DNA of 64,000 nt from CAZBBB01 sp964490005 (GTDB lineage Bacteria > Planctomycetota > B15-G4): NCBI GenBank assembly GCA_964490005.1, contig CAZBBB010000002.1:1-64000 (forward strand), in the 5' to 3' direction. The translations under genes were made by a program, and so were the position numbers. Below the pieces are notes generated by a model. That model saw only the letters and a program-made list of their open reading frames with translations, was not told the origin of the DNA and did not search any database. Below, piece after piece: positions 52,877 to 62,283 of the stretch. The first letter of the stretch is position 1. Every line of letters starts with the position of its first letter.

Positions 52877-54859
52877 GTGTCCCTCGTCGTGCGCGGGTGC
52901 GCGTCCGGTCCCGAACCCGGACGTGTGCCGCCGGTCTCCCCGCCGGTCTTGCTGGCAGTCCTGTTGCTCACCTTCGGCGCCTGCGCGCCCGAGGGCGGTG
53001 CGCCGCCTTCGGCGGCGGATGCCGGCAGGCTCGCGCCGACCGTCGTGCTCGTGACCTGGGATACGGTGCGCGCCGATCGCGTCGGCGCCTACGGGGCGTC
53101 CAGCGGCGCGACGCCCCGACTCGACGCCCTCGCGCGGGAGGGCCTGCTCGTCGAGTCGGCGCGCGCGCCGGCGCCGATCACGCTCGTCTCGCACGCCAGC
53201 CTGCTCACGGGGCTGCAGCCGGCGGCGCACGGGGTGCGCGACAACGGCAGCTACCGGCTGGCGGCCGAGCACGTGTCGCTGCCCGAGCGGCTCGCGGCGG
53301 CCGGCTGGCGCACGGGTGCCTTCGTCGGCGCCTTCGTGCTCGACGCCAAGTACGGGCTCGACCAGGGTTTCGAGGTCTACGGCACGCCGGAGTTCCGCCG
53401 GCTGGGGCTGCCGCTGCAGGGCGCCGAGCGGCCCGCCGCGCGGGTGGTCGACGAGGCGCTGGCCTGGGTGGACGGCGTGCGCGCCGACGCGCCGGTCTTC
53501 CTGTGGGCGCACTTCTACGAGCCGCACCTGCCCTACGCGCCGCCCGCGGCGCAGGCGAGCCGCTTCGCCGACCCCTACGACGGCGAACTCGCCGAATGCG
53601 ACGAGCAGCTCGGGCGCCTGCTCGAGGGGCTGGACGCGGCGGGGCGCGCCGGCGCGCGGCTCGTGATCGTGACCTCCGACCACGGCGAGGCCTTCGGCGA
53701 ACACGGCGAGCAGACGCACGGCGTCTTCGTCTACGACGCCACGCAGCGCGTGCCGCTCGTGCTGCACGGCCGCGGCATCGCGCCCGGGCGCCTCACCGGA
53801 CCGGCCTCGCTCGTCGACGTCGCGCCCACCGTGCTCGACTGGGCCGGCCTGCCGCGGCCGCCCGGCGACGGCGTCTCGCTGCTCGGCGGTCGCGCGCTCG
53901 ACGTGACGCGCGCGCTGCCCCTCGAGAGCTGGCTGCCCTGGCACGCCCATGGCTGGATGCCGCAGCGGGCGCTGGTGTGGAACGACTACAAGTACGTGGC
54001 GGCGCGCGTCCCCGAGCTGTACGCGCTGCGCGACGATCCCGCCGAGCTGCGCAACCTCTACGCGACGCTGCCGGAGGTCGCGGCCGCCTGCGAACGACGG
54101 CTGGAGGCGCTGCCCGGAGCGGCCCTGCCGGCGCCCGCGGCCTCCGCGCTGCCCTGGACGGGTGACGACCTCGACCGGCTCGTCGCGCTCGGCTACGTCT
54201 CGGGCGGCGTGCGCGCCGGCGACGCGCTGCAGGCGCCCGATCCGCGCGAGCGCCTGCCGCAACTCGAGGCGCGCGATCGGGCGCTGCGGGCGCTGTGGGC
54301 GGGGCGCGTCCGGCTGGGCCTGACCGGGACGCTCGCGCTCGACGCGGCGCGCGAGGTCGGGGCGGCGCAGCGCGCCGAGGGCCTCGCGCTGGTCGAAGCG
54401 GCCCTGCTCGAACTGCACGCGCTGCGGGCCGAGGCGCCCGACGATCCGGGGCTGCTGGAGTTGATCGGTTTGGCCGAGGTTTCGCGCGGACGATGGGAGG
54501 CCGCCGTCACCGCCTACTCCGAGCATCTGTTGGCGCAGCCGGGCGCGGCGACCTCGCACTTCAACCTGGCGATCAGTCTCGAGCGGCTCGGCGAGACCGA
54601 GGGCGCGCGCGCGCACATGCTGCATGCGCTGCACCTCGAGCCGCGCGCCACGGCGGCGACGCGCTGGATGGCCGAAGCGGAGGCCGAGCGCAACGCGTGG
54701 GGCCACGCGGCCTGGTGGTACGAGCGGCTGCGCGAGGCCGTCGGCGGGGAACTCGACGGCGAACTCGCGCCGCTCGAGGCGCTGCGCAGCGAGGCGCTGA
54801 GCCTGGCCGCCCGCCACGGCCAGGCCGTGGCCGCCCCCGACGACCTGCCCGCAGGCTGA
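52877..54859 (+). CDS. Sulfatase-like (alkaline-phosphatase superfamily) lipoprotein with TPR-like C-terminus
   Basis: 660 aa from the GTG at 52877. A hydrophobic segment ends in the lipobox LTFGAC. Superfamily motifs: VVLVTWDTVRADRVGAYG near residue 56 (metal aspartate), APITLVSHASLLTGLQPAAHG at the nucleophile position, FLWAHFYEPHLPY and VIVTSDHGEAFGEHGEQTHG (metal Asp/His). The classic sulfatase signature C/S-x-P-x-R is absent: the nucleophile region reads ITLVSHAS, with Thr or Ser in place of the formylglycine cysteine. The substrate may therefore be a phosphodiester or phosphonate rather than a sulfate ester. The last ~200 residues look like TPR helices. It converges on the next gene. 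Confidence 0.82.
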   Translation: MSLVVRGCASGPEPGRVPPVSPPVLLAVLLLTFGACAPEGGAPPSAADAGRLAPTVVLVTWDTVRADRVGAYGASSGATPRLDALAREGLLVESARAPAPITLVSHASLLTGLQPAAHGVRDNGSYRLAAEHVSLPERLAAAGWRTGAFVGAFVLDAKYGLDQGFEVYGTPEFRRLGLPLQGAERPAARVVDEALAWVDGVRADAPVFLWAHFYEPHLPYAPPAAQASRFADPYDGELAECDEQLGRLLEGLDAAGRAGARLVIVTSDHGEAFGEHGEQTHGVFVYDATQRVPLVLHGRGIAPGRLTGPASLVDVAPTVLDWAGLPRPPGDGVSLLGGRALDVTRALPLESWLPWHAHGWMPQRALVWNDYKYVAARVPELYALRDDPAELRNLYATLPEVAAACERRLEALPGAALPAPAASALPWTGDDLDRLVALGYVSGGVRAGDALQAPDPRERLPQLEARDRALRALWAGRVRLGLTGTLALDAAREVGAAQRAEGLALVEAALLELHALRAEAPDDPGLLELIGLAEVSRGRWEAAVTAYSEHLLAQPGAATSHFNLAISLERLGETEGARAHMLHALHLEPRATAATRWMAEAEAERNAWGHAAWWYERLREAVGGELDGELAPLEALRSEALSLAARHGQAVAAPDDLPAG

Positions 54860-54883
54860 TCGCGGGGGCGGCGCGACGGCTGC

Positions 54884-56311
54884 TCAGCCCGCCTGCACGC
54901 GCAGGCCGTTGCTGAGCGAGACGCCCTGGGCGGCCGCGGCGTCGAGGAAGCCCGCCTGCAGGTAGATGCTCAGCCCGGTCAGCAGCGGGTCGGCGATCAA
55001 GACCGGCAGCGAGAGGCTGCCCGCGCCGGCGACGCCCGGCGTGCCGCCCACGGCGATGGGTACCTGCAGCAGCACCGAGCCGAGGTGGAAGGTGCCGCCC
55101 TTGAACGGCAGCGCTCCGCTGCTCAGACCCACGAACAGGATGCCGCTCGCGCCGCCGACGACGTTCTGGATGGCGAGGGTGAAGGGATTGCCGATGTCGG
55201 GGCAGCCGAGCGCGCCGAGCGTGGGCGTGACGCTGCCCTGGCCGGCCAGTCCCGCGCCGTAGGGAATCGCGAAGCCGTCGCAGGCCGGTCCGTTGGTGTC
55301 GGCCTCGACGAGCAGGGCCACGGGCATCAGTCCGAGGCCCCACGGCATCGGCGCCGCCGTCGCGATCGGCAGGCCCCCGCCCGCTTCGCCGGCGCCGAAG
55401 CGACGCAGCGACTGGGGCTGGTTGTAGGCCAGCGCCACGGCGCGCCCCAGACGCGCCGACCAGATCGCGCCCTTGAGGTCGAAGGCGTCGGGGTCGGCCC
55501 AGTCGGCCAGCGTCATGCTCGCGGGCGACAGGGCCCGCAGGCGTGCGTCGGTCGACCACGCCACCGCGTGCGAAGTCGCGACGAGCACGCGGCCGTCGGG
55601 CAGCAGTTCGAGCGAGGTGATGTTCTCCCACGATCCGAGGATCGAGGTGGTGATGCAGGTCACCGGGCCGCTGACGCGCAGGCCGTCGGACGAGAGCGGG
55701 ATGCGGAACAGCGACGCGCCGTTCCCTCCGCAGCCCCCGGCCGCCGAATAATCCAGCGTCGTGCTCGCGATGAGCGAGTTCGTGGCGGGGTGGTAGAGCA
55801 GGTGCTCGACCTCCTGCTCGTAGGGCGTGATGCCGTCGGCCTGCTTGAGCGAGACGATCTGGTCGCTCGCGTCGAGGAACTCGATCGGGCGCGGACCCTG
55901 GCCGGCGTTCGAGTGCCGCTGGAAGAACAGTCGGCCGTCGCCGGCGGCGTGCAGGCTGCGCACGACGGTGTCGAGGCCGGCCACCTTGGTGGCGCTGCCG
56001 TCCGCCGCGAGGAACCACAAGCGGTTCTGCCCGGCGAAGTCGGGGTCGAGCGCCACGCAGGCGAAGACGCCGCCGCGATGGGCGTCGAAGCTCATGAGCC
56101 CCGGCACGATGGCGAAGCTCTTGAGGCTCCTGAACACCGCGCTCGCGCCGGTTTCGGGGTCGATGCGGTGCAGGGCCGGGGTCTGCAGGCCCGGCAGCGT
56201 CGAGAGCAGCAGCAGCTCACCGTCGGCGAAGGGCCCGGTCTGGGCGGCGGGTCGGCCGGCGAGCAGCGCGGCGGCCAAGGTCAGGGCGAGGGTCGGACGG
56301 AAGCGGGACAT
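54884..56311 (-). CDS. Secreted beta-propeller-like protein with shared C-terminal domain
   Basis: 475 aa from the ATG at 56311 with signal peptide MSRFRPTLALTLAAALLAG. Residues about 25-340 contain repeated short beta motifs (LHRIDPETGASAVFRSL, LWFLAADGSATKVAGLD, LELLPDGRVLVATSHAVAW) that suggest a propeller. The C-terminal ~110 residues (GCPDIGNPFTLAIQNVVGGASGILFVGLS through LPFKGGTFHLGSVLLQVPI) match the C-terminal domain of the FG-GAP protein at 4228 in pattern, including the FKGG and P-rich loops. Function unknown. It is downstream of the DUF1080 fusion on the same strand, 154 bases away. Confidence 0.72.
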   Translation of the reverse strand: MSRFRPTLALTLAAALLAGRPAAQTGPFADGELLLLSTLPGLQTPALHRIDPETGASAVFRSLKSFAIVPGLMSFDAHRGGVFACVALDPDFAGQNRLWFLAADGSATKVAGLDTVVRSLHAAGDGRLFFQRHSNAGQGPRPIEFLDASDQIVSLKQADGITPYEQEVEHLLYHPATNSLIASTTLDYSAAGGCGGNGASLFRIPLSSDGLRVSGPVTCITTSILGSWENITSLELLPDGRVLVATSHAVAWSTDARLRALSPASMTLADWADPDAFDLKGAIWSARLGRAVALAYNQPQSLRRFGAGEAGGGLPIATAAPMPWGLGLMPVALLVEADTNGPACDGFAIPYGAGLAGQGSVTPTLGALGCPDIGNPFTLAIQNVVGGASGILFVGLSSGALPFKGGTFHLGSVLLQVPIAVGGTPGVAGAGSLSLPVLIADPLLTGLSIYLQAGFLDAAAAQGVSLSNGLRVQAG

Positions 56312-56465
56312 GCGCGTTCTCTTGCCTTTCAGCGTGGGTGAAGGTCGCGGGGGCCCTCGGAGGCCGCCGGGAGTCGGGTGGCCCGAAGGGCCCTGCGATG
56401 GTCTGAACCGGAAGCGTGGGCGGGCGTGACGGGGGCAGCCTGTCGCGCGGGCGCAAGCCGCCGCG

Positions 56466-59400
56466 CTACAGCTCGCGGATCGCGATGCTGCGATACGCGA
56501 CGCGGTCGCCGTGGTCCTGCAGGGCGATGTGGCCGGTCGGGTTCCTGCCGAAGCGCGGCATCGAAGCGAACTTGCTGTTGGCGACGCGCCGCTCCCAGTC
56601 GGGCGAGAACAGTTCGTACTCGAGCAGCTTCGTTCCGTTGAGCCAGTGCTCGACGTGCGTGCCGCGCACGAGCAGGCGCACGGAGTTCCAGCGGCCCGGG
56701 GCCAGCGTCGTGTCGAGGGCGGGGGCGTGCAGGGCGTAGTTGGCGCCGGCCGAGGTCAGCGCGCTCCTGCCGTCGGCGTGCCGCGCGTTGTCGAGCACCT
56801 GCATCTCGGGGCCCGTGAGCCAGACGTGGTCTTCGTCCTCGGCGACGCGGAAGAAGATGCCGCTGTTGCCGCCCGGCTCGATCTGCCACTGCAGGCGCAG
56901 CTCGAAATCGGTGAAGCGCTCCTCGCTGACGATGTCGCCGCCGGGGCCGGTGCGCACGAGCGCGCCGTCGATAACCTCCCAGCCGGCGGGCATCGCGGTC
57001 TGCCGGAAGCCGCGCCAGCCGGCCGTGCTCGTGCCGTCGAAGAGCAGCCGCCAGCCTTCGGCGCGCTCGGTTTCGCTGAGCACGTTCGGCGGCGGAGGCG
57101 GCGGCGCGGGCGGCGCGCGCAGCGGGTGCTCGGCCGGGATGCGGTTGAGCGTGTAGAAGGTCTCGGTGGTCCAGAGCGCGCGGCCAGCGTTGTCGCGCAG
57201 CGTGTGCGAGGCGCGCAGATGCACGACGCGGCCGGCGGCGAGGTCGCCGACGTGCAGCTCGATGGCGCGCGCGGCGGGGTCGAAACCGAGCGCCGTGACG
57301 ACGTGTTCGCGCTCGTCGAGCTTCGGGCCGCCGTAGGCGGAGGTCGGCTCGTAGCGCCAGCTCGTCACGCGCCAGTCGTCGGGAGCCAGGCCGGCGGACG
57401 GATCGATGTCCTGGCTGAACTCGATGCGGAACCCGTCACTGTGCGCGCGCACGACGAGCGGCTCGAAGCACGGCGCGCCGGTGTAGCTCAGTCGCTGCAG
57501 GCCGAAGCGCGCCTTGCCCTGCTGGCCCCAGTTGCCGGTGCTGCCGATGCCGCCGAGATACAGCGCGCCGTCGGGGCCCCACGCGAGGCGATTGATGCCG
57601 GCCTCGAAACCCTGGCTGAACTTGAACACCGTGCCCTGCGGCACGCCCGCGATCTCCTCGACGAAGACGCGAGCCAGGCCGCCGTAGGTCACGTCGCCGA
57701 GCAGCAGTTGCCCGGCCCAGGGGCCGATCGTCAGCGGCACGGGTTGGCTGGGCGAGTTGCCGATCTCGCCCTGCGGCAGCCACGCGACGGGCGGCGTGAC
57801 GGGCAGCGCCGCCGCCGCCTCCCCGAGCACGTCGCGACTGCCATAGAAAGCGCGCGGCTCGACGCGCAGCAGCTTGCTCACCGGCAGCCAGTCGCCCTGA
57901 TTGTCGGTGACGTAGACGTGGCCGTCGGCGCCGTGGCCGATGCCGTTGGGCGTGCGCAGGCCGTGTGCGACGAAGTCGAGCTTGCCGTCGTCCGCGATGC
58001 GCAGCACCGAGCCGCGGCCCGGCACCTGCGGCTGCGTCGAGGCGCCGCCCGGGTCGATCGCGACGGCGAGCGTGGCGAGCAAGGCGCCCTCGTGCCGCAC
58101 CAGGCCGAAGGCGAACTCGTGGAAGTTGCCGGAGGTCTCCCAGCCGGCCGCCACGCAGCGATACGCGTCGGCGACATCGTCGCCGTCGTAGTCGATCAGT
58201 TCGGTGAGTTCCTGCTTCTGCAGCACGAAGATGCGGCCGTCGACGACGCACAGGCCCAAGGGTTCGGCCAGTCCGCGTGCGAAGCGCGTCGCGCGGATCG
58301 CCTCCGGGTCGCCGCCCTGCACGCCCGAGAGCAACCAGACGGCACCCTCGGCGTCCCAGGTGCTCACGGCCAGGCGCCCGTCGGGCAGGAAGGCCAGCCC
58401 GCCGACCTTCGGCTCGAAGTCCGGCGGGCGGGCCTGCGCCAATTGAAAGGAGGGGTGGACGCCGGCGAGCGGTTCGCCGTCGCCCGGGCGGGTGCGTCGC
58501 AGCGGCCGCACGACGGCCTTGGGGCCCGGCGAGGTCACGCGCACCTCGTCGGCCGTGCAGGAGAGCGCCGAACCCGGCACCACGTCGAAGCGCGCCGCGC
58601 CCGGCGGGCGCCACTGCAGCGCGAGCACCTCGTCGCCGCCGTTCTCGAAGTGCTCGACGTTGAAGGCGTAGCGACCGGCTCCCAGCAGCGCCCAGCCGTC
58701 GAGCGCCGTCGCCGAGTGCAGGCCGTCGTGATCGATGAGCTGCACGCCGCCGAGCCACAGGCGGCTGCCGTCGTCGCTGATGAGCCGGAAGCCGTAGACG
58801 CCGTCGACGGACGCGTCGAGAAAGCCGCTCGCCAGCGTGAGAAAGCGCGCGTCGTCGCCGCCGCCGGGAAGGGCGAAGTCGTCGCGCGCGCCATCGAGGT
58901 CGAGCTGCGGCACGACCTTGCTGACGTTGGGCGTCTGGCCCGGGACGAGCGGCGAAAGCTGCTCCAGGCCGCCCTCGATCGACCACAGCCGCAGCGCGAC
59001 GCCGGGCTCGCGCGGCCCCGTCTCGCCCGCGAGCGATGGCGTGGGCAGGCCCTCGGCGAGCGGCGGCGGCGGCTCGTCGGGGACGACGGGTACGGGGGCA
59101 TCGTCCGGCGCAGGCGCCGCGGGCGGCTCTTCGGCGGGCGGATCGTCGGTCGGCGGAGGAAACGCGATGGCGCGCTGCGCGTCGAACGGCAGGCGCGCCG
59201 TGTCGCGTCCCGCGCCGCGGAACTCGGCCACGAGCTGCAGCGCGCCGTCGCTCGCCTCGTGCACGAGCGCGAGGTCGGGCACGCGCAGCTCGGCCCGGCG
59301 CGCCGTCGTCACGCGCAGCGCCGGCGCGGCCTTCGACCCGGGGGCCGATTCGCCGGCCAGCACCTCCTCGATCTCGACGCGGCCGCCGTCGGGCAGATGC

Positions 59401-59852
59401 AGCGTGGAGCGCAGCGCGACCTCTCGGCCACGCCGCTCGTGTCCGCGCCAGCTCGCCTTGAGCACGGGCCAGTCGGCGACGGGCAGCCCGCGCTGCACGA
59501 GGCGCCAGCGCGCGCCCTGGCGCGGGTCGTTCCAGTCGAGGCCGTGCCCGATCGGCTGTGGGCCGTGGCGCGAGGTGTAGACCGGGCCGTCGAGGTCCAC
59601 GCCGCCCGACCAGATGCGCGTCAGCACGCAACTGCCCGTGTCGAAAGCGATCCACACGTCGGGCGCGAAGGCGATCGTGAGCATGCGCGGCCGTCCGTCG
59701 AGCACCGAGCGGAACACGAGCGGCGCCTCGCCGGGCGCCGGAGCCGGCGCCTGCGGCACGCTCTCGTCCTGCGCCGACGCCGCGCCGAGCAGGAGCAAGG
59801 CGAGCAGGGCAGGGCCGACAGCTCGCGCCGCCCGCCAGACGCGGCCGCTCAC
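56466..59852 (-). CDS. PA14 / glucose-sorbosone-dehydrogenase-like propeller / DUF1080 fusion
   Basis: 1128 aa from a GTG at 59852 that overlaps the MFS stop (GTGA). The reading frame is open to 61232, but only as a shadow of the MFS gene. A signal peptide (VGPALLALLLLGAASAQ) is followed by a region with YTSRHGPQPIGHGLDW, a PA14-like domain (YGFRLISDDGSRLWLGGVQLIDHDGLH), a sorbosone-dehydrogenase-like propeller (LAFLPDGRLAVSTWDAEGAVW, GHGADGHVYVTDNQGDW) and a C-terminal DUF1080 domain (EGWRLLFDGTSTAGWRGF, QWQIEPGGNSGIFFRV, HIALQDHGDRVAYRSIAIREL). DUF1080 proteins include 3-keto-disaccharide hydrolases. Secreted; probably degrades or binds an oxidised glycoside, feeding the transporter upstream. 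Confidence 0.85.
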   Translation of the reverse strand: MSGRVWRAARAVGPALLALLLLGAASAQDESVPQAPAPAPGEAPLVFRSVLDGRPRMLTIAFAPDVWIAFDTGSCVLTRIWSGGVDLDGPVYTSRHGPQPIGHGLDWNDPRQGARWRLVQRGLPVADWPVLKASWRGHERRGREVALRSTLHLPDGGRVEIEEVLAGESAPGSKAAPALRVTTARRAELRVPDLALVHEASDGALQLVAEFRGAGRDTARLPFDAQRAIAFPPPTDDPPAEEPPAAPAPDDAPVPVVPDEPPPPLAEGLPTPSLAGETGPREPGVALRLWSIEGGLEQLSPLVPGQTPNVSKVVPQLDLDGARDDFALPGGGDDARFLTLASGFLDASVDGVYGFRLISDDGSRLWLGGVQLIDHDGLHSATALDGWALLGAGRYAFNVEHFENGGDEVLALQWRPPGAARFDVVPGSALSCTADEVRVTSPGPKAVVRPLRRTRPGDGEPLAGVHPSFQLAQARPPDFEPKVGGLAFLPDGRLAVSTWDAEGAVWLLSGVQGGDPEAIRATRFARGLAEPLGLCVVDGRIFVLQKQELTELIDYDGDDVADAYRCVAAGWETSGNFHEFAFGLVRHEGALLATLAVAIDPGGASTQPQVPGRGSVLRIADDGKLDFVAHGLRTPNGIGHGADGHVYVTDNQGDWLPVSKLLRVEPRAFYGSRDVLGEAAAALPVTPPVAWLPQGEIGNSPSQPVPLTIGPWAGQLLLGDVTYGGLARVFVEEIAGVPQGTVFKFSQGFEAGINRLAWGPDGALYLGGIGSTGNWGQQGKARFGLQRLSYTGAPCFEPLVVRAHSDGFRIEFSQDIDPSAGLAPDDWRVTSWRYEPTSAYGGPKLDEREHVVTALGFDPAARAIELHVGDLAAGRVVHLRASHTLRDNAGRALWTTETFYTLNRIPAEHPLRAPPAPPPPPPNVLSETERAEGWRLLFDGTSTAGWRGFRQTAMPAGWEVIDGALVRTGPGGDIVSEERFTDFELRLQWQIEPGGNSGIFFRVAEDEDHVWLTGPEMQVLDNARHADGRSALTSAGANYALHAPALDTTLAPGRWNSVRLLVRGTHVEHWLNGTKLLEYELFSPDWERRVANSKFASMPRFGRNPTGHIALQDHGDRVAYRSIAIREL

Positions 59853-61207
59853 GGCGCCCCTTGGCGCGCCGTCTCGTGGCGGCCGCCCCGGTACGTCAGC
59901 GCGACGATGAGCAGGCAGGCCAGCGCGATCCACATCGGCACGCCGAAGAGCACGCGCGTGTGGCCCGGGTCGGCGTAGTCGAGGGCCGGCGCCGCGCCGC
60001 GCGCCTGGTCGGCGACCCAGCCGGCGAACTTGCTGCCGACGATGATGCCGATGCCCACGAGCACGACGTTGTACAGGCTCTGCGCCGAGGCGCGCACGTC
60101 GGCGGGGCACTCCTCGTCGACGATCATGAAGGCGACGAAGACGAAGCAGCCGAAGCACAGCCCGTGCAGGGCGACGCCGGCGACGAGGGCGGCGATCGGC
60201 TCGACCGGCAGCGCGTCGACGTAGGCGAAGAGCGCCATGCGCAGGGCGTAGGCGGCGAGGCCCACGAGCAGCAGCGTCTTGCGCGACAGCCCGCGCGCGA
60301 CGAACGGGATGAGCGCCAGCACGCCGATCTCGACCATCTGGCCGATCGTCATCAGGCCGCCGCCGCCGACGCCCAGCACCGAGTTGATCGCCTGCACGGC
60401 GCCCTCCGCGCGCGTCTGGTAGACCGACAGGAAGCCCGCCGTGTGCACGAAGTAGAACTGGTGCACGCACGAGACCGGGATCGAGACCAGGAACAGCGTG
60501 AGCAGCGGGTTCCTGCTCACCGCGCCGAGCGCCTTGAAGGCGGCGTTGTCGCCCGCCGCGCCGGACGGCGGCGTGTGGGGGAGCATCCAGCACAGCCCGG
60601 CCATGACGAGGCCGAGGGCCGCGGAGAGCCGGAAGGCGTCGGCGCGCCCGGCGGCCTGCGCGGCGAGCACCTCGGCCTCGCCGCCGTGGGCGGGCGTCCA
60701 GTGGTGCAGCAGCCATTGGCCGACGGCGATGCCGACCGCGATCCAGCCGATCGTGCCCCACAGGCGCACCGGCCCGAACTCGCGGTCGCGGTCGCGCAGG
60801 TGGTGGAAGGCCAGCGAGTTGGTCAGCGACAGCGTCGGCGCGTAGACGATCGAGTAGGCCAGGCTGAAGCCGAGAAAGCCGGCGTAGCTGTCGATGCGCG
60901 CGAGATTCCAGACCAGCAGCGCGCCGACGAGGTGGCTGGCGGCGAGGAAGCGCTGCGTGGCGAAGGTCCGGTCGGCGAGCTGCCCCGCGATGAAGGGCGC
61001 GAGCAGCGCGCCGATCGCGCCGACCGCGAAGATGTTGCCGATCTGCTCGGGGCTGAACTGCAGGTGTCCGGCCAGATACGGCCACAGGATCGGCAGCCAC
61101 GCGCCCCAGATCGCGTACTGCAGGAACATCATCGCCGAGAGCGCGGTGCGCACGCCGGCGGGCGTGCGCTCGCCGTCGCCCTCGAGCGCCGCCAGCTCGG
61201 CGCTCAA
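59849..61207 (-). CDS. MFS transporter, nucleoside/sugar:H+ symporter type (NupG-like)
   Basis: 452 aa with about 12 membrane segments. The TTG at 61207 overlaps the isomerase stop (TTGA) and is preferred; the frame opens at 61495. It opens with ALSAMMFLQYAIWGAWLPILWPYLAGHLQF, which is typical of NupG/NHS-type transporters, and has RLWGTIGWIAVG and FGCFVFVAFMIVDEECPADVRASAQSLYNVV. In Planctomycetota-type genomes such genes sit beside sugar isomerases and DUF1080 proteins. Import of a sugar or nucleoside is likely, driven by protons. Coupled by 4-base overlaps to genes on both sides. Confidence 0.85.
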   Translation of the reverse strand: MSAELAALEGDGERTPAGVRTALSAMMFLQYAIWGAWLPILWPYLAGHLQFSPEQIGNIFAVGAIGALLAPFIAGQLADRTFATQRFLAASHLVGALLVWNLARIDSYAGFLGFSLAYSIVYAPTLSLTNSLAFHHLRDRDREFGPVRLWGTIGWIAVGIAVGQWLLHHWTPAHGGEAEVLAAQAAGRADAFRLSAALGLVMAGLCWMLPHTPPSGAAGDNAAFKALGAVSRNPLLTLFLVSIPVSCVHQFYFVHTAGFLSVYQTRAEGAVQAINSVLGVGGGGLMTIGQMVEIGVLALIPFVARGLSRKTLLLVGLAAYALRMALFAYVDALPVEPIAALVAGVALHGLCFGCFVFVAFMIVDEECPADVRASAQSLYNVVLVGIGIIVGSKFAGWVADQARGAAPALDYADPGHTRVLFGVPMWIALACLLIVALTYRGGRHETARQGAP

Positions 61208-62256
61208 CCGCGGCCTTCCGAGAAGGCCGCATCGAAGGCCCGCCCGCTGGTCGCGAAGTCGAGCCGGCGCACGAAGGCGCAGGCCTCGGCGGCGCCGGCC
61301 TCGCGGTCCATCATCGGGTCCTCCCACTCGACCGTGAGCGGCCCGGCGTAGCCGCCGTGATTGAGCTGCCGCACGAGCGCCTCGAAGTCGAGGCTGCCGC
61401 GGCCGGGCGAGCGGAAATCCCACACGCGGCCGTCGGCGCCGAAGGGCGCGTGCCCGCCGAAGACGCCGGCTTCGCGCGGGCGATCCGACCACCACACGTC
61501 CTTCATGTGCACGTTGAGGATGCGCGGCCCGAACTCGCGCAGGAAGGCGAGGTGGTCGACGCCCTGGTAGCCGAAGTGGCTGGGGTCGAAGTTGAAGCCG
61601 AAGTGCGCGTGGTGGCCGACGGCGGCGAGCGCGCGGCGCGTGCTGGCGATGTCGAAGGCGATCTCGGTGGGGTGCACTTCGAGCGCGAAGTGCACGCCCT
61701 CCTTTTTGTACGCGTCGAGGATCGGCAGAAAGCGGCGGCCGAAGTCGGCGTAGCCCTCTTCGATGGCTCCGGGCGGCGGCGGCGGGAAGGCGTAGACATA
61801 CGTCCAGATCGAGCTGCCGGTGAAGCCGTTCACGACGGTCTTGCCGGTGCGCGAGAGCAGCGCCTTCACGGGGCCGGGCGCCGCGTCGAAGAAGCGGCGC
61901 GTGGCCTTCGCCGTGTCGATCAGCTCCTGCGCCGCACGGCGCGCCACGCCCTCGGGCTGGCCGTCGCCCCAGATGCGTTCGGGGAGGATCGCCTTGTGGC
62001 GCTCATCGATGCGGTCGCAGACCGCCTGCCCGACGAGGTGATTGCTGACGGCGTAGGCGCCGAGGCCGTGGTCGCCGAGCAACTCCCATTGCCGCTTGGC
62101 CCAGCCCTTGTCCGCGAGCGCCGCCGGCACGTCGAAGTGATCGCCCCAGCAGGCCAGCTCGAGCCCGTCGTAGCCGAAACCCTTGGCCTTCTTCGCGATC
62201 GTCTCGAGCGGCAGGTCGGCCCACTGGCCGGTGAACAGGCAGACGGGACGGGGCAT
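61204..62256 (-). CDS. Sugar phosphate isomerase/epimerase (xylose-isomerase-like TIM barrel)
   Basis: 350 aa from the ATG at 62256. TIM-barrel features of the AP-endonuclease-2/IolE-type family: CLFTGQWADLPLETIAKKAKGFGYDGLEL at the first strand, then metal ligands in FALEVHPTEIAFD, FGFNFDPSHFGYQG, ILNVHMKDVWW and PLTVEWEDPMMDR. It would isomerise, epimerise or dehydrate a sugar or keto-sugar. First gene of a three-gene operon with the MFS transporter and the PA14/DUF1080 protein. TATCCT at 62284-62289 on this strand is a plausible -10. Confidence 0.87.
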   Translation of the reverse strand: MPRPVCLFTGQWADLPLETIAKKAKGFGYDGLELACWGDHFDVPAALADKGWAKRQWELLGDHGLGAYAVSNHLVGQAVCDRIDERHKAILPERIWGDGQPEGVARRAAQELIDTAKATRRFFDAAPGPVKALLSRTGKTVVNGFTGSSIWTYVYAFPPPPPGAIEEGYADFGRRFLPILDAYKKEGVHFALEVHPTEIAFDIASTRRALAAVGHHAHFGFNFDPSHFGYQGVDHLAFLREFGPRILNVHMKDVWWSDRPREAGVFGGHAPFGADGRVWDFRSPGRGSLDFEALVRQLNHGGYAGPLTVEWEDPMMDREAGAAEACAFVRRLDFATSGRAFDAAFSEGRG

Positions 62257-62283
62257 GGCGCGGCTCCGACGGCGAGGCCGCGC

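Noticed and set aside
59853..61232. N-terminal extension of the DUF1080 fusion to 1588 residues
   Set aside because: The extension is the alternative frame of the MFS gene. The GTG at 59852 is followed by a signal peptide and overlaps the MFS stop.
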